DNA of 64,000 nt from VRUE01 sp963717375 (GCA_963717375.1 OY970329.1:1240001-1304000); one strand, 5' to 3'. Counted from the first letter of the stretch, positions 14,443 to 24,296 are shown. A program made the numbers and translations. Notes: generated from the letters alone by a model not told the origin.

Positions 14443-16332
14443 ATGCGCCACTCCACAATCAGGGGTCTTCCCCGCTCGCTGCCCCTGTCCATCACCGGAG
14501 CCGTTCTCCTCATGCTTGTCTTCGCTGCCGCCGCCGGCGCGGCTAGCTGCCATGGCAAGCACGCGACCATCGTCGGCACTGCCGGCAATGACGTGATCGT
14601 CGGCAAGGGCGCCAACGACGTGATTTACGGCGGAGGCGGCAACGACCACATCAGTGGCGGACCAAATGGCAACGACACGATCTGCGGCGGGCCGGGCGAT
14701 GACGTCCTCAGCGGCGGCCACGGCTTCGACGCCCTATATGGCGAAGGGGGCGAGGACCACCTTTCCGGCGACACCGGCTCCGACCACCTCGAAGGAGGCG
14801 CCGGCAACGACGAGCTCGCCGGCGAAAAGGGCAAGGACAGCCTCGTCGGCGGCAGCGGCGACGACAAACTGCTCGGCTCCAAAGGGCCCGACACCCTGAT
14901 CGGCGCCGCCGGCGACGACTACCTCGACGGCGAAAAGGGCAGCGACGAGGAGAACGGCGGCGGCGGCAACGACATGCTGAAGGGCGACAAGGGCAACGAT
15001 GAACTCGAAGGCGGCCCCGGCACGGATCAGGTCGATGGCGGGCCCGGCGACGATCCCAAGGTCGATGGCGGCGCCGACAGCGACTTCGTCTACGGCGGCG
15101 CGGGCAGCGACGACGCCAGCGGCGGCGAAGGCGACGGCGACATCGTCCGCGGCGACAGCGGCGAGGACGCACTGGATGGCGGCCCCGGCGCCAACGACAT
15201 CGTCTCCTACGCCAGCGCCACCCGCAGCGGCGTGGTCGTCGACCTCGCCGACGGCCACTCGAAAGGCGACGGGCACGACACGCTGCAGGGCTTCGAGGAC
15301 GTCGTCGGCTCGCCGCAGGGCGACGACATCGTCGGCGATCCCGAATTCAACCGCCTCGACGGCGGCGTCGGCAACGACGACCTCGACGGGATGGGCGGCC
15401 CCGACGAAGCCTTCGGCGGTGCCGGCAGCGACGAATGCGACGGCTTCGTCACTGAGCACTCCTGCGGCGTCGAAGAAAATCCGCCCACCAGCGGCACCTT
15501 CGTGATCCTCAACCAAGGCCTCGACGGCAGCAGCCTGATCGTGCAGGGCGACGACGGCGCCAACCAAATCGGCGTCCATTTCTACGACAGCGGCTGGAAC
15601 GTCACCACCAACGGCCCGGTCGTCGCCGGCGAAGGCTGCCAGGTAGGCGAGGTGACCATGTCCGTTAGCTGTCCCGCAAGCGTCCCAACCGGACTTGTAG
15701 TGATCACCGGCAACGGCGGCGATGACTCGATCGACATCGCCGAAAGCGTCCCGGCCGGGGTCAAGGTTCGTGCCAACGGCAATGCCGGCTCCGACACCCT
15801 CAGCGGAGGCCTGGGCGACGACGTGCTGGAAGCGGGCGAGAACTACAACTCCCCCGACAACGGCAACGACACGCTGATCGGCAACGACGGCAGCGACGTG
15901 CTCTACGCCGACCCAGGCGCCGACCAGCTCAGCGGTGGGCACGGCGACGATCTCCTCGTCTCCTCTGTGGCCGTCTGCCAGGGCCACACCTACAGCGGCG
16001 GGCCGGGCGAGGACACCGTCTCCTACGGCCGCTCGAACGCCGCCATGCACGTAGAGCTCAACGGGACCGGCGGGCCTCCCGGCTGCGCCACTCCCGACCA
16101 TGTCCTCGGCGACAACGAGGACTTGGAGGGTTCTGACGGCCCCGACGTGCTGATCGGCGACAGCGGTGCCAACAGCCTCTTCGGCCATCTCGGCGCCGAT
16201 ACCTTCATCGGCGAGGGAGGCAACGACTCGATCGAAGCGATCGACGGGCAGCGCGACAAGTCGATCCAGTGCGGCGCCGGCGACGACAGCGCCAGCAAGG
16301 ACGGCTCGGACCCCAAGCCGGTCGACTGCTGA
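14443..16332 (+). CDS. Secreted RTX-like calcium-binding repeat protein
   Basis: 629 residues. After a signal peptide (about residues 15-34) comes a Cys and then a long run of GGxGxDxLxGG-type nonapeptides (about 40-330), which form calcium-bound parallel beta-rolls. A non-repeat linker domain (about 345-440: GTFVILNQGLDGSSLIVQGDDGANQIGV) is followed by a second repeat block (about 445-600). The end is CGAGDD...KPVDC, with paired cysteines. No hydrolase domain is attached, so a structural or adhesive role outside the cell is likely. Export by Sec rather than a type I secretion system is implied by the signal peptide. Confidence 0.88.
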   Translation: MRHSTIRGLPRSLPLSITGAVLLMLVFAAAAGAASCHGKHATIVGTAGNDVIVGKGANDVIYGGGGNDHISGGPNGNDTICGGPGDDVLSGGHGFDALYGEGGEDHLSGDTGSDHLEGGAGNDELAGEKGKDSLVGGSGDDKLLGSKGPDTLIGAAGDDYLDGEKGSDEENGGGGNDMLKGDKGNDELEGGPGTDQVDGGPGDDPKVDGGADSDFVYGGAGSDDASGGEGDGDIVRGDSGEDALDGGPGANDIVSYASATRSGVVVDLADGHSKGDGHDTLQGFEDVVGSPQGDDIVGDPEFNRLDGGVGNDDLDGMGGPDEAFGGAGSDECDGFVTEHSCGVEENPPTSGTFVILNQGLDGSSLIVQGDDGANQIGVHFYDSGWNVTTNGPVVAGEGCQVGEVTMSVSCPASVPTGLVVITGNGGDDSIDIAESVPAGVKVRANGNAGSDTLSGGLGDDVLEAGENYNSPDNGNDTLIGNDGSDVLYADPGADQLSGGHGDDLLVSSVAVCQGHTYSGGPGEDTVSYGRSNAAMHVELNGTGGPPGCATPDHVLGDNEDLEGSDGPDVLIGDSGANSLFGHLGADTFIGEGGNDSIEAIDGQRDKSIQCGAGDDSASKDGSDPKPVDC

Positions 16333-16335
16333 GCC

Positions 16336-17034
16336 TCAGAAGATGTAGTTGCTGAGCTTCTCCGGCGCGAGCACGGTGACGCGGCCGCGCCCCGGCCGCA
16401 CGACTCCCGCCCGCTCGAGGTCGGCGAGGAAGCGGCTGACGCTCTCGCGCGAGGTCCCGGCGAGCTGCGCCAGATCGGCCTGATTCATGCGGATCGTCAC
16501 CTCGCCGCCTTCACCGCGCGGCGATTCCTCAGCGACGAGTTGGGAGAGGACGCCGGCGACGCGGCTGGGCACGGTCTGGAAGGACTGGCGCGAGATCCGC
16601 TCGTTGGCGCTGCGCAGGCGGCGCACCAGAGCCGCAATCAGCTTCACCGTGATCTCCGGGTGGCGGGCGAGCAGCGCCCGCACCTCGCCGGCCGGCAGGG
16701 CGAGCAGCTCGCCGTCAGTGAGCGCTTCGACGCTGGCCGACCGCACCTCGCCGTCAAGCATCGCCAGCTCGCCGAAGATGTCGCCGTGGCCAAGCGTCGC
16801 CAGCGTGATCGCGCGGCCGTCGGAGTGCTCGCGGGTGACCCGGAAGCTGCCGTCGCGGACTATGTAGCAGGCGTCGGAGTGATCGCCCTCGTGGAAGACC
16901 CGGGTCGCGGCCGGGAAGGAGCGGGCGACGGCGACGCGCGAGAAGCGCTCCAGCTCGCCCTCCTCGAGGTCGGCGAAGAGCGGCACGCTGCGCAGCAGTT
17001 CGACCGGGCCCTGCCCCACCCCGCGATCCTCCAT
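16336..17034 (-). CDS. Crp/Fnr family transcription regulator
   Basis: 232 residues. An N-terminal cyclic-nucleotide-binding-like barrel (LRSVPLFADLEEGELERFSRVA; GHGDIFGELAMLDGEVRSASVEAL, equivalent to the phosphate-binding cassette) is joined by a dimer helix to a C-terminal winged helix with MNQADLAQLAGTSRESVSRFLADLERAGVV. GELAMLDGEVRSAS retains the GE and R...S positions used for cAMP-type ligand contact, so ligand binding is plausible. It converges on the RTX gene, 3 bp apart. Targets are unknown. Confidence 0.9.
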   Translation of the reverse strand: MEDRGVGQGPVELLRSVPLFADLEEGELERFSRVAVARSFPAATRVFHEGDHSDACYIVRDGSFRVTREHSDGRAITLATLGHGDIFGELAMLDGEVRSASVEALTDGELLALPAGEVRALLARHPEITVKLIAALVRRLRSANERISRQSFQTVPSRVAGVLSQLVAEESPRGEGGEVTIRMNQADLAQLAGTSRESVSRFLADLERAGVVRPGRGRVTVLAPEKLSNYIF

Positions 17035-17142
17035 TCCCCAAGTATCCCAGCCTGAGCTCGCATCCCTTCTCTCTATGGAGCGTGGATTCCGGTCAGAGCC
17101 CTAGATGGGCGCAGATCCAACTCCAGCGACGAGAAAGATGCC

Positions 17143-17826
17143 TTAGCTCGATGTCTGCGAACGCTTCTCTGCGCCAAGCTCCACGAGCTTGGCCTGGAGG
17201 GTGCGACGGCCGCGGTGGTGCAAGCCGTGGACCGCTGACTCGGAACGTCCCAGGACATTGGCAATTTCCAGCGGGGACAGACCAGCGATATGCCGAAGCA
17301 CGAGGATCTCTCGCTGGGCCTCAGGAAGCTCCTCAAGGGCCTCCCGTAGAGACCGGGCTCCCTCCGCTCCAATCTCAAGCGTGGTGTCGCTTGCCGCCGG
17401 ATAGTCAGTGGTGGCTGGCCGGTGAACTCGCATGTGGTCCAAGGCGGCGCTTCGGGCGACGCGCATGATCCAAGCATCGAACGGGACTTCGCTCTGATCG
17501 TAGTTCTGGATCGTCTTCATCAACTTGGCGAAAACGCTTTGCGTGATGTCTTCGGCCTCGCGCTGGTCGTAGACCATGCTGTTGACGAAGCGAACAACCG
17601 CCGGTGAATAGCGAACGTAGAGCGTATGCATGCCCTCCGCATCACCCGCCTTGGCGAGAGCCACAGCTTTGTAAGTGAGGTCAGGATCTGGCGCTGCTTC
17701 TGAGCTTGCCGAAGAAGGCCGGGATCCAACCGGAACGAGTCTTGCTGGAGCCGGCGGATTCTCAGGAGTCTTGAGAGCGCTCAGCGCACCCTCGCGAAGG
17801 CGCCCTTTATCTGAAGAATTACTCAC
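17143..17826 (-). CDS. Sigma-70 family (ECF-type) sigma factor
   Basis: 227 residues. A 45-residue Pro/Ser-rich N-terminus precedes region 2 (LYVRYSPAVVRFVNSMVYDQREAEDITQSVFAKLM) and region 4 (LEELPEAQREILVLRHIAGLSPLEIANVLGRSESAVHGLHHRGRRTLQ). No anti-sigma factor is adjacent. Its start overlaps by 4 nt the stop of a DUF6338 membrane protein gene, so the membrane protein may take a control role; that is inference from coupling. Recognition sequence and targets are unknown. Confidence 0.9.
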   Translation of the reverse strand: MSNSSDKGRLREGALSALKTPENPPAPARLVPVGSRPSSASSEAAPDPDLTYKAVALAKAGDAEGMHTLYVRYSPAVVRFVNSMVYDQREAEDITQSVFAKLMKTIQNYDQSEVPFDAWIMRVARSAALDHMRVHRPATTDYPAASDTTLEIGAEGARSLREALEELPEAQREILVLRHIAGLSPLEIANVLGRSESAVHGLHHRGRRTLQAKLVELGAEKRSQTSS

Positions 17827-18500
17827 GATTCCAGGGTAGCGGGGCCGGCTGGCACGAGATCGATCCTGGCGATCTGATCGGCCGCGATGTAGATGCCCCG
17901 TGCGGGTTCAACTCGGTGGCCGATGCTGCGAATGCCATTCTGGTCCACGTCGACGGTGCAGAGAGCTTCGAGGTAAATGTCATGGGGCTGTGGAGTCTGG
18001 CCGACCGCGGACTGGCGCCCGAAGACGCCGCCCACCAGGCGCGGGGCCTGGGGCGTCCCATCGGTCAGCTCGACGATCACCCAGGCGCCCTCGGCACGCC
18101 AGTGCTGATAGGCAAAGTCGAACGCATCCCGTGCCCCGCCGGCGCCGAGCCCCGTAGCCAGGAGACCGGGCCGGCTGGGCCCCTTCTCCGCGCGAGCAAT
18201 AAAGCGATTGAGCGCGAATCCCGCCGCTATCGGAATGCCGAGCAGAACCACCACCACGTAAGTGCTGATCGCCCCTACGTGGTTGACCCAGTTCTCCATC
18301 GGGCCGACGGTCTTCACCAAGTTTGCCGTCCAAAAGCCAAAGACGAGCTGGATGATCAGCGTGAAAGCCAGAGCTCGAAGCGCCAATTCAAGATCGCTCC
18401 GGGAAGATCGGACGAAGCCGACCGAACTCAGCTCAGTAATGATGAACCCCGGCATCAACAAGCCGACCGCGGCAAGAATCGCGACAACGGAACTAAGCAT
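17823..18500 (-). CDS. DUF6338 family membrane protein
   Basis: 225 residues with three hydrophobic segments: about 1-24 (MLSSVVAILAAVGLLMPGFI), 43-65 (ALAFTLIIQLVFGFWTANLV) and 78-98 (AISTYVVVVLLGIPIAAGFA). A soluble C-terminal part (AWVIVELTDGTPQAPRLVGGVFG to IYIAADQIARIDL) is SH3/PRC-barrel-like. It fits the DUF6338 family, whose function is not known to me. It is upstream of and translationally coupled to the sigma factor gene. Confidence 0.7.
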   Translation of the reverse strand: MLSSVVAILAAVGLLMPGFIITELSSVGFVRSSRSDLELALRALAFTLIIQLVFGFWTANLVKTVGPMENWVNHVGAISTYVVVVLLGIPIAAGFALNRFIARAEKGPSRPGLLATGLGAGGARDAFDFAYQHWRAEGAWVIVELTDGTPQAPRLVGGVFGRQSAVGQTPQPHDIYLEALCTVDVDQNGIRSIGHRVEPARGIYIAADQIARIDLVPAGPATLES

Positions 18501-18550
18501 TATTTTCCCGCCCGATGGCTCGAGTCATCAAATCCCGCTAACAGTAAGTG

Positions 18551-21500
18551 TCAGCGGGCGGCGAGGGTCAGCTTGCGCGGGCCGCGGCTGAAGCCCGCGC
18601 CTAGCAGGAGGTCCTCCTGGCCCGAGCCGATTATCGGCTCGCCGTCCAGTTTCTCGATCGCCAGTTTCGGCAGGCGGCCGGCGGCCACGGCCTCGGCGAG
18701 GGCGCCTATCGCCGCCGTCAGCTCCTCGTCGCTGAGCTCGATCAGGCGGACGATGCCGCGGCCGCCGCGCTCGACGTAGACGACCGGGGCGCCGTCGCGC
18801 ATGAGGACGTGGGCGCCGGGGGCGCGGGCCGGGCGGCGGCCGCTGGGCGGTTTCGGCCAGGGCAGCGAGGAGCCGTAGGGGTTGGCGGGATCGGTCGTGG
18901 CGAGGAGCAGGAAGGAGCCGTCCTCGAACGGGAGCGAGCGCAGGCGCTCGACCGCACCCGGCAGGGCGAACTGGGCACCGCCGAGGCCCTCGACGAAGTA
19001 GCCGCGGCGGGCGGTGCCGAGCAGCTCGAGGTTGCCGAGCTCCGCGTAGAGGCTGGCGAAGCCGCCGGGGACGCCCTCCGCCAGAACGGTCTCGCGGGTG
19101 ACGATGCCGTAACGCTCCAGCATCAGCTCGGCCTGGGCGCGCAGGCGGGGGCCGGTGGCAGGGGCGTTCTGGAACAGCGGCGCGGTCAGCGACCAGCGCC
19201 CCTGCACAGCGGCGCCGGCGGCGCGGCGGCGGGCGAAGCGGCGGCCACGCTGCTCCCCGGGCGGAGGCGCCGCCCGCAGGCGTGGCGCCCGCAGCGGCGA
19301 GAAGGCATCGTTGGTCACCTCGCCGGCCCAGGCGAGGTCCCAGAGGGCGGTGTGGAGCTCCTCGACCGGGTGGTTGAGGTCGGAGAGCAGGTCAAGCCAA
19401 AAGTCCGGCCCGGCGGCGAGGCGCTCGCGGATCGCGTCGTGGACCTCGCCCTCGGGTCGCTCCAGCTTCACGTTCGCCGCCGGCGGGCCGGCGAGGCGGA
19501 CATCGTCGCGGAAGTAAAGGGCTATGCGGCCGTCGCTGCGCCCGCGCGCGCCGGCGCCGATCCAGACCACCTCGCCGCTGGTGCAGAGTTCGTCGAGCCA
19601 GGCCGGCGAGTAGGCGCCGAGCCGGCGCGGCAGCACGTCGCCCTCCCAGACCTTCGGCGTCAGCGCCACCCCCTGCAGCGGCACCAGCGCCTCGCGCAGG
19701 CGGTCGGGGCCAGCCCCGGCGGCGCGGTGGGCGTCGACGTTCTGCCAGCTCGGCAGAAAGCGGGCGAAACGGTCGCGACCGGCGGGTTCGACCTCGCGCC
19801 TCAGGTGGGCGAGGCTGGCCCGGCGCACCCGGCGCAGCACCTCGGCGTCGCACCACTCGCGCTCGCGGCCGCCCGGCAGTAGCTCGCCGCGGACCAGGGT
19901 GCCTTCGCGCTCCAGTTCGCGCAGCGCCGGCGTCGGGTCGACCCCGTAGCGGGCTGAGAGCTGCGCGGTTGGAAAGGGACCGTGGGTGCGGACGTAGCGA
20001 CGCACCAGCGCCCGCATCGCGTCGGGGTGGTCCTCGAGGAAGGTCTCGGGCAGGCCGGCCGGGGGCGGCACACCGAGCGCGTCGCGGTAGAGGCCGGCAT
20101 CCTCGCCGGCGATGTAGCGCTCCTCGCCGTTGACGCGGACAAGGGCGACGCGGCGCTCGCCGACCAGCTTCTCGAGCATCGACGCGGCCGAGTAGCCGCC
20201 CTGCACGCGCTCGTCGCACTCGGCGGCGCTGAGGTCGCCGACGTTGCGCAACACCTGCTGCAGCGCGTCGCGGTCGCCGGCGAGGCCGGCCTCGGTGCGG
20301 TGCTGGAGCTGCGCCTCGACCTCCTCCAGCGCCTCCGGATCGATCAGCTCGCGCAGCTCCTCCTGGCCGAGCAGCTCGCGCAGCAGGTCGCGGTCGAGTG
20401 CCAGCGCCGCCGCCCGCCGCTCGGCGTTCGGCGTGTCCCCCTCGTACATGTAGGTCGCGACGTAGTCGAAGAGCAGCGAGGAAGCAAAGGGCGAGGCGGT
20501 CGCGGTCTCGACCTCGACCAGGCTGAGCTTGCGCGACTGCAGGTCGCGCAAGAGCTCCGCCAGCGAGGGCAGGTCGAGCACGTCGCGCAGGACCTCGCGG
20601 TAGGTCTCGAGGATGACCGGGAAGCGGGGGAAGTCGCGCGCCACCTCGAGCAGGCTCTGCGCCTTCAGCCGCTGCTGCCAGAGCGGCGTGCGCTTGCCCG
20701 GGTAAGCGCGGGGGATTAGCAGCGAGCGGGCGGCGTTCTCGCGGAAGTGGGCGCCGAAGAGGGCCGAGCCGGAGAGCTCGCCGACGATCAGGTCCTCGAG
20801 CTCGTCCGGCTCGATCAGGACAAGGTCGGCGGGAGGTGGCTCGTCGGCGTCGGGGAGGTGGATGACGATGCCGTCGTCGGACCAGATCGCGTCGGCCTCG
20901 AGGTCGCGCTCGGAGCGGATCTTGGCCGCGAGCGCCAGGCCCCAGGCGGCGTGGACGCGGCCGCCGTAGGGCGAGAGGATGCAGAGGCGCCAGTCGCCGA
21001 TCTCGTCACGGAAGCGCTCGACCACGATCGTCTCGTCGGAGGGCACGACCCGGGTCGCCGTCTGCTGCTCGCGCAGGTAGGCGACCAGGTTCTCGGCGGC
21101 GCGGCGGTCGAGGTCGTATTCGGCGGCAAGTTCCTTTGGCTCACGCGAGACCGCCTCGCGGGCGAAGGCGCCGATCGCCTTGCCCAGCTCGGCCGGGCGG
21201 CCGATCCCGTCGCCCTTCCAGAAGGGGACGGCGCCGGGGACTCCCGGAGCTGGGGTGACGATGACGCGGTCGCGGGTGATCTCCTCGATCCGCCAGGTGG
21301 TCGCGCCGAGCAGGAAGGTCTGCCCGGCCCGCGCCTCGTAGACCATCTCCTCGTCGAGCTCGCCGACGCGGCGGCCGTCGGGCAGGTGGACGCCGTAGAG
21401 ACCGCGGTCGGGGATCGTGCCGGCGTTGGTGACGACCAGCGAGCGGGCGCCTTTGCGGCCGTGCATCGTGCCCTTGGTGCGGTCCCAGACGATCCGTGGC

Positions 21501-23107
21501 CGCAGCTCGGCGAAACGGTCGGACGGGTAGCGGCCGTCGAGCATGTCGAGCACGTTCTCGAGCTGCTCGCGGGAAAGCTCGTGGAAGGGCTCCGAGGCGG
21601 TGATGAGCCGCTCGACCGCATCGATCTCCCACTCGTCCAGCGCCGCCATCGCGACCAGCTGCTGGGCGAGCACGTCGAGCGGGTTCTGGGGAATCACCGT
21701 CTCCTCGATCGCGCCTTCGCGCATGCGGCGGGCGACGACGGCGCACTCGAGCAGGTCGGCGCGGAACTTGGGGAAGATGCGACCGCGAGAGACATCGCCG
21801 ACGGAGTGCCCAGCGCGGCCGACCCGCTGCAGGCCGCGGGAGACCGACTTCGGCGACTCAACCTGGATCACCAGGTCGACAGCCCCCATGTCGATCCCCA
21901 GCTCCAGGCTGGACGTCGCGACGAGGCAGGGAAGTTGCCCCGACTTCAACATCTCCTCCACCACCGTGCGCTCCTCATGGCTCAGAGAGCCGTGGTGGGC
22001 GCGAGCGATCTCGAGGGGAGCGGATGGGTCTGATCCGTCGGGCTCGCTATCGCGAGGAGTTCCCGCCGGACCAGACCCATCCGCTCCCGCGTGCTCCGTA
22101 GCCGGGAGCTCCTGCTCGGGTTCGTCCAGGTGGAGCTCATTCAGGCGCTTCGCCAGGCGCTCGGAAGCGCGGCGGTTGTTGACGAAAATGATCGTCGACG
22201 TGTGTTCGCGAACCAGCTTGAGGAGCTCCGGGTAGATCGCGGGCCAGATCGAGCGAACGTGGACTAGGGGCTCACCCTCCGCAGGATTGCCGTCGGAGCT
22301 CGGGTAGGAAGCTGCTCCGGGATCAGCCATGTCCTCGACGGGAACGACGATCTCGAGGTCCAACTCCTTGGCAATCCCGGCGTCAACGACCTTGCACTCC
22401 CGCTTCGGACCCACCAGGAACCGAGCTATCCGCTCCAACGGTCGCTGGGTTGCGGACAGACCGATCCGCTGAAGGCAGTCGAGGGAGGGGTCTCCAGAGC
22501 CTCCCCGCTGTTGCTCTGGAGACCCCTCCCTCGACTGCCTCACGAGATACTCAAGCCGCTCCAACGTAAGCGCCAAATGGGAGCCACGCTTACTTTGGGC
22601 AACAGCGTGGATCTCATCGACGATTACGGCCTCGGTGGTGCCGAAAATCTCACGAACCCCCGAGGAAAGCATCAGGTAAAGCGACTCAGGCGTAGTGATG
22701 AGGATGTCCGGGGGTGTTTTGCGCATCGCCCGGCGCTCTGACTGTGGCGTGTCGCCGGTCCGCAGCCCAACCGAGATGTCGGCGCCGATGCCGCGCAGGG
22801 GCGCGCGCAGGTTGCGCTCGATGTCGTAGGAGAGCGCCTTCAGCGGCGAGACGTAGACGAGCCGCACCCCGTTTCCGCGCTCCGCCGATCGCGAGAGCTT
22901 GTCGATGCCCCAAAGGAAGCTGGCCAGCGTCTTGCCCGAGCCGGTCGGGGCGCAGATCAGCGTGTTGGCCCCACTGGAGATCGCCTCCCATCCCCCCGCC
23001 TGGGCCGGGGTCGGGCCCTCGAAGGACGCCTCGAACCAGCGCCTAACAGGGGCACTGAACGGCGCTAGGGGATCAGATCCCGAACTAGTTTTCGCGTCGG
23101 CGGCCAA
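18551..23107 (-). CDS. lhr: Lhr-like DEAD/DEAH-box ATP-dependent helicase
   Basis: 1518 residues, the usual size of bacterial long Lhr. It has helicase domain 1 with Walker A APTGSGKT (about residue 54), DEIH in VIVDEIHAVAQSKRGSHL, and SATQRP; domain 2 with ATSSLELGIDMGAVDLVIQVESPKSVSRGLQRVGRAGH; then the Lhr-specific winged-helix/beta-barrel core and a long C-terminal domain. It is a 3'-to-5' DNA translocase/helicase linked to DNA repair in mycobacteria. An insertion after NELHLDEPEQELPATEH (Gly/Asp/Pro-rich, about 45 residues) splits the start of domain 2. It stands alone. Confidence 0.95.
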   Translation of the reverse strand: MAADAKTSSGSDPLAPFSAPVRRWFEASFEGPTPAQAGGWEAISSGANTLICAPTGSGKTLASFLWGIDKLSRSAERGNGVRLVYVSPLKALSYDIERNLRAPLRGIGADISVGLRTGDTPQSERRAMRKTPPDILITTPESLYLMLSSGVREIFGTTEAVIVDEIHAVAQSKRGSHLALTLERLEYLVRQSREGSPEQQRGGSGDPSLDCLQRIGLSATQRPLERIARFLVGPKRECKVVDAGIAKELDLEIVVPVEDMADPGAASYPSSDGNPAEGEPLVHVRSIWPAIYPELLKLVREHTSTIIFVNNRRASERLAKRLNELHLDEPEQELPATEHAGADGSGPAGTPRDSEPDGSDPSAPLEIARAHHGSLSHEERTVVEEMLKSGQLPCLVATSSLELGIDMGAVDLVIQVESPKSVSRGLQRVGRAGHSVGDVSRGRIFPKFRADLLECAVVARRMREGAIEETVIPQNPLDVLAQQLVAMAALDEWEIDAVERLITASEPFHELSREQLENVLDMLDGRYPSDRFAELRPRIVWDRTKGTMHGRKGARSLVVTNAGTIPDRGLYGVHLPDGRRVGELDEEMVYEARAGQTFLLGATTWRIEEITRDRVIVTPAPGVPGAVPFWKGDGIGRPAELGKAIGAFAREAVSREPKELAAEYDLDRRAAENLVAYLREQQTATRVVPSDETIVVERFRDEIGDWRLCILSPYGGRVHAAWGLALAAKIRSERDLEADAIWSDDGIVIHLPDADEPPPADLVLIEPDELEDLIVGELSGSALFGAHFRENAARSLLIPRAYPGKRTPLWQQRLKAQSLLEVARDFPRFPVILETYREVLRDVLDLPSLAELLRDLQSRKLSLVEVETATASPFASSLLFDYVATYMYEGDTPNAERRAAALALDRDLLRELLGQEELRELIDPEALEEVEAQLQHRTEAGLAGDRDALQQVLRNVGDLSAAECDERVQGGYSAASMLEKLVGERRVALVRVNGEERYIAGEDAGLYRDALGVPPPAGLPETFLEDHPDAMRALVRRYVRTHGPFPTAQLSARYGVDPTPALRELEREGTLVRGELLPGGREREWCDAEVLRRVRRASLAHLRREVEPAGRDRFARFLPSWQNVDAHRAAGAGPDRLREALVPLQGVALTPKVWEGDVLPRRLGAYSPAWLDELCTSGEVVWIGAGARGRSDGRIALYFRDDVRLAGPPAANVKLERPEGEVHDAIRERLAAGPDFWLDLLSDLNHPVEELHTALWDLAWAGEVTNDAFSPLRAPRLRAAPPPGEQRGRRFARRRAAGAAVQGRWSLTAPLFQNAPATGPRLRAQAELMLERYGIVTRETVLAEGVPGGFASLYAELGNLELLGTARRGYFVEGLGGAQFALPGAVERLRSLPFEDGSFLLLATTDPANPYGSSLPWPKPPSGRRPARAPGAHVLMRDGAPVVYVERGGRGIVRLIELSDEELTAAIGALAEAVAAGRLPKLAIEKLDGEPIIGSGQEDLLLGAGFSRGPRKLTLAAR

Positions 23108-23145
23108 CCCACCGATCTTACGCGGCCGCTAAGCCGAGCAGTGAA

Positions 23146-24294
23146 TTAGGGCGTGCCGCCGGCGAACTTGACGTATTCGAACCACGACTTCTTCGGCACG
23201 AAGCCACTGCCGAAGAGACCCGAGCCGCCGCAGAAGTTGCAGACTTCTGCCACGTCGTCGACCGAGAACCAGTAGATCCGTTGCAGCTTCCATTTCGCCT
23301 GCTTGGCTTTGAACAGGTTGAATGCCCCCCGCAGCTGCTTCGCCTGGCCCGCCGGGCCTTTGGCGAAGGCGTCGTGGGCGGGATCGGGCGGTTCGGAGCT
23401 CCAGCCGATCTCGGTGATCCAGAGGTGCTTGCCGGCATCGTGGTTGAGGGCCAGCTGGGCGCGGAATTCTTCGATGTCAGGCGTCAGCTTCTGGTAGCGG
23501 CTGGTGTACGGGTGCAGGGCGACGCCGCTGAACTTGCGCTTGATCCCAGGTGTGGTTTCGTAGAGCTGGTCGAGGAAGTCGGCGGCGAAGTAGGCCTGCG
23601 GTGGCTTCGCTTTGAAGGTCGCCTCGTTGGGCTGGGCAAACATGCCGCCGAGGATCACCTTCGCGCCCGGATCGACGCTTTTGAGCGCCGCGTAAGAGAC
23701 GTTGATCAACTTGCCGTAGTCGGCCGGGCTGGGCCGCACGACGAAGTACTTGAAGTTCTCCTCGTTCCAGATCTGCCAGGTGCTGATCGGGCTCGCGGGC
23801 AACGCCGGGTTGGCGGCCCAGAAGCTGCCGTTGGGGCCGTACCTGCCGACAGCCAGCTTGAGGAAGTTGGCCCAGGCACTACGCTGGGCGCCCGTCTTGA
23901 CCGGCAGGGTCTTCGGTGCCGTCGCGGTTCCGGGACCGGGGACATGCGCCGGGGTGACCGCCCAGGAAGGCGCGTTGTAGACGAAGGGCAGCACGCTGAG
24001 CCCCGCCGCCGCGGCACCCGCGACAAGCTGGTCAGACGCGTTGAAGTTCGCTTCGGCGCCGCTGAGCGGCTGGACCGCGCTCCAGGAGATCGGGATCCGA
24101 ACGCTTTCGACCCCGCCGGCGCGCAGGCGCTGGAACTGTTCGACGCTGGGCGTCGCCTGGGGTGAGACGCCCCAAAAGCCGTGCGGCAGCGCCATCGCCC
24201 CGGGCGCAATCGCGGCCAGCCCGACAAGCGAGATCGCCATCGCCGCTATCCACGCATGCACCCGCCCCAAGGGGCGCTTCCGCGCCTGAGCCAC
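23146..24294 (-). CDS. Secreted clan GH-A (GH39/GH5-like) glycosidase
   Basis: 382 residues with a Sec signal (AWIAAMAISLVGLAAIAPGAMA). TIM-barrel landmarks are SVRIPISWSAVQP, STWQIWNEENFKYF (acid/base Glu), GVALHPYTSRYQ and HLWITEIGWSSEP (nucleophile Glu), ending with a CNFCGGSGLF cysteine pair. It is clearly paralogous to the protein at 59540-60655 (same order, same CxFC near the end), so the glycan locus is bracketed by two related hydrolases. Start GTG 24294, 2 bp after the stop of the upstream gene at 24297. The likely role is trimming or releasing the surface glycan; substrate unknown. Confidence 0.82.
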   Translation of the reverse strand: MAQARKRPLGRVHAWIAAMAISLVGLAAIAPGAMALPHGFWGVSPQATPSVEQFQRLRAGGVESVRIPISWSAVQPLSGAEANFNASDQLVAGAAAAGLSVLPFVYNAPSWAVTPAHVPGPGTATAPKTLPVKTGAQRSAWANFLKLAVGRYGPNGSFWAANPALPASPISTWQIWNEENFKYFVVRPSPADYGKLINVSYAALKSVDPGAKVILGGMFAQPNEATFKAKPPQAYFAADFLDQLYETTPGIKRKFSGVALHPYTSRYQKLTPDIEEFRAQLALNHDAGKHLWITEIGWSSEPPDPAHDAFAKGPAGQAKQLRGAFNLFKAKQAKWKLQRIYWFSVDDVAEVCNFCGGSGLFGSGFVPKKSWFEYVKFAGGTP

Positions 24295-24296
24295 GA

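Noticed and set aside
14600..16200. Short-period DNA repeat resembling an array
   Set aside because: The periodicity is the codon-level RTX nonapeptide repeat of a single secreted protein, not CRISPR or satellite DNA.
18809..22235. Long plus-strand open frames opposite the helicase gene
   Set aside because: Shadow frames of a GC-rich 1518-codon gene; composition is off-frame and there is no domain match.
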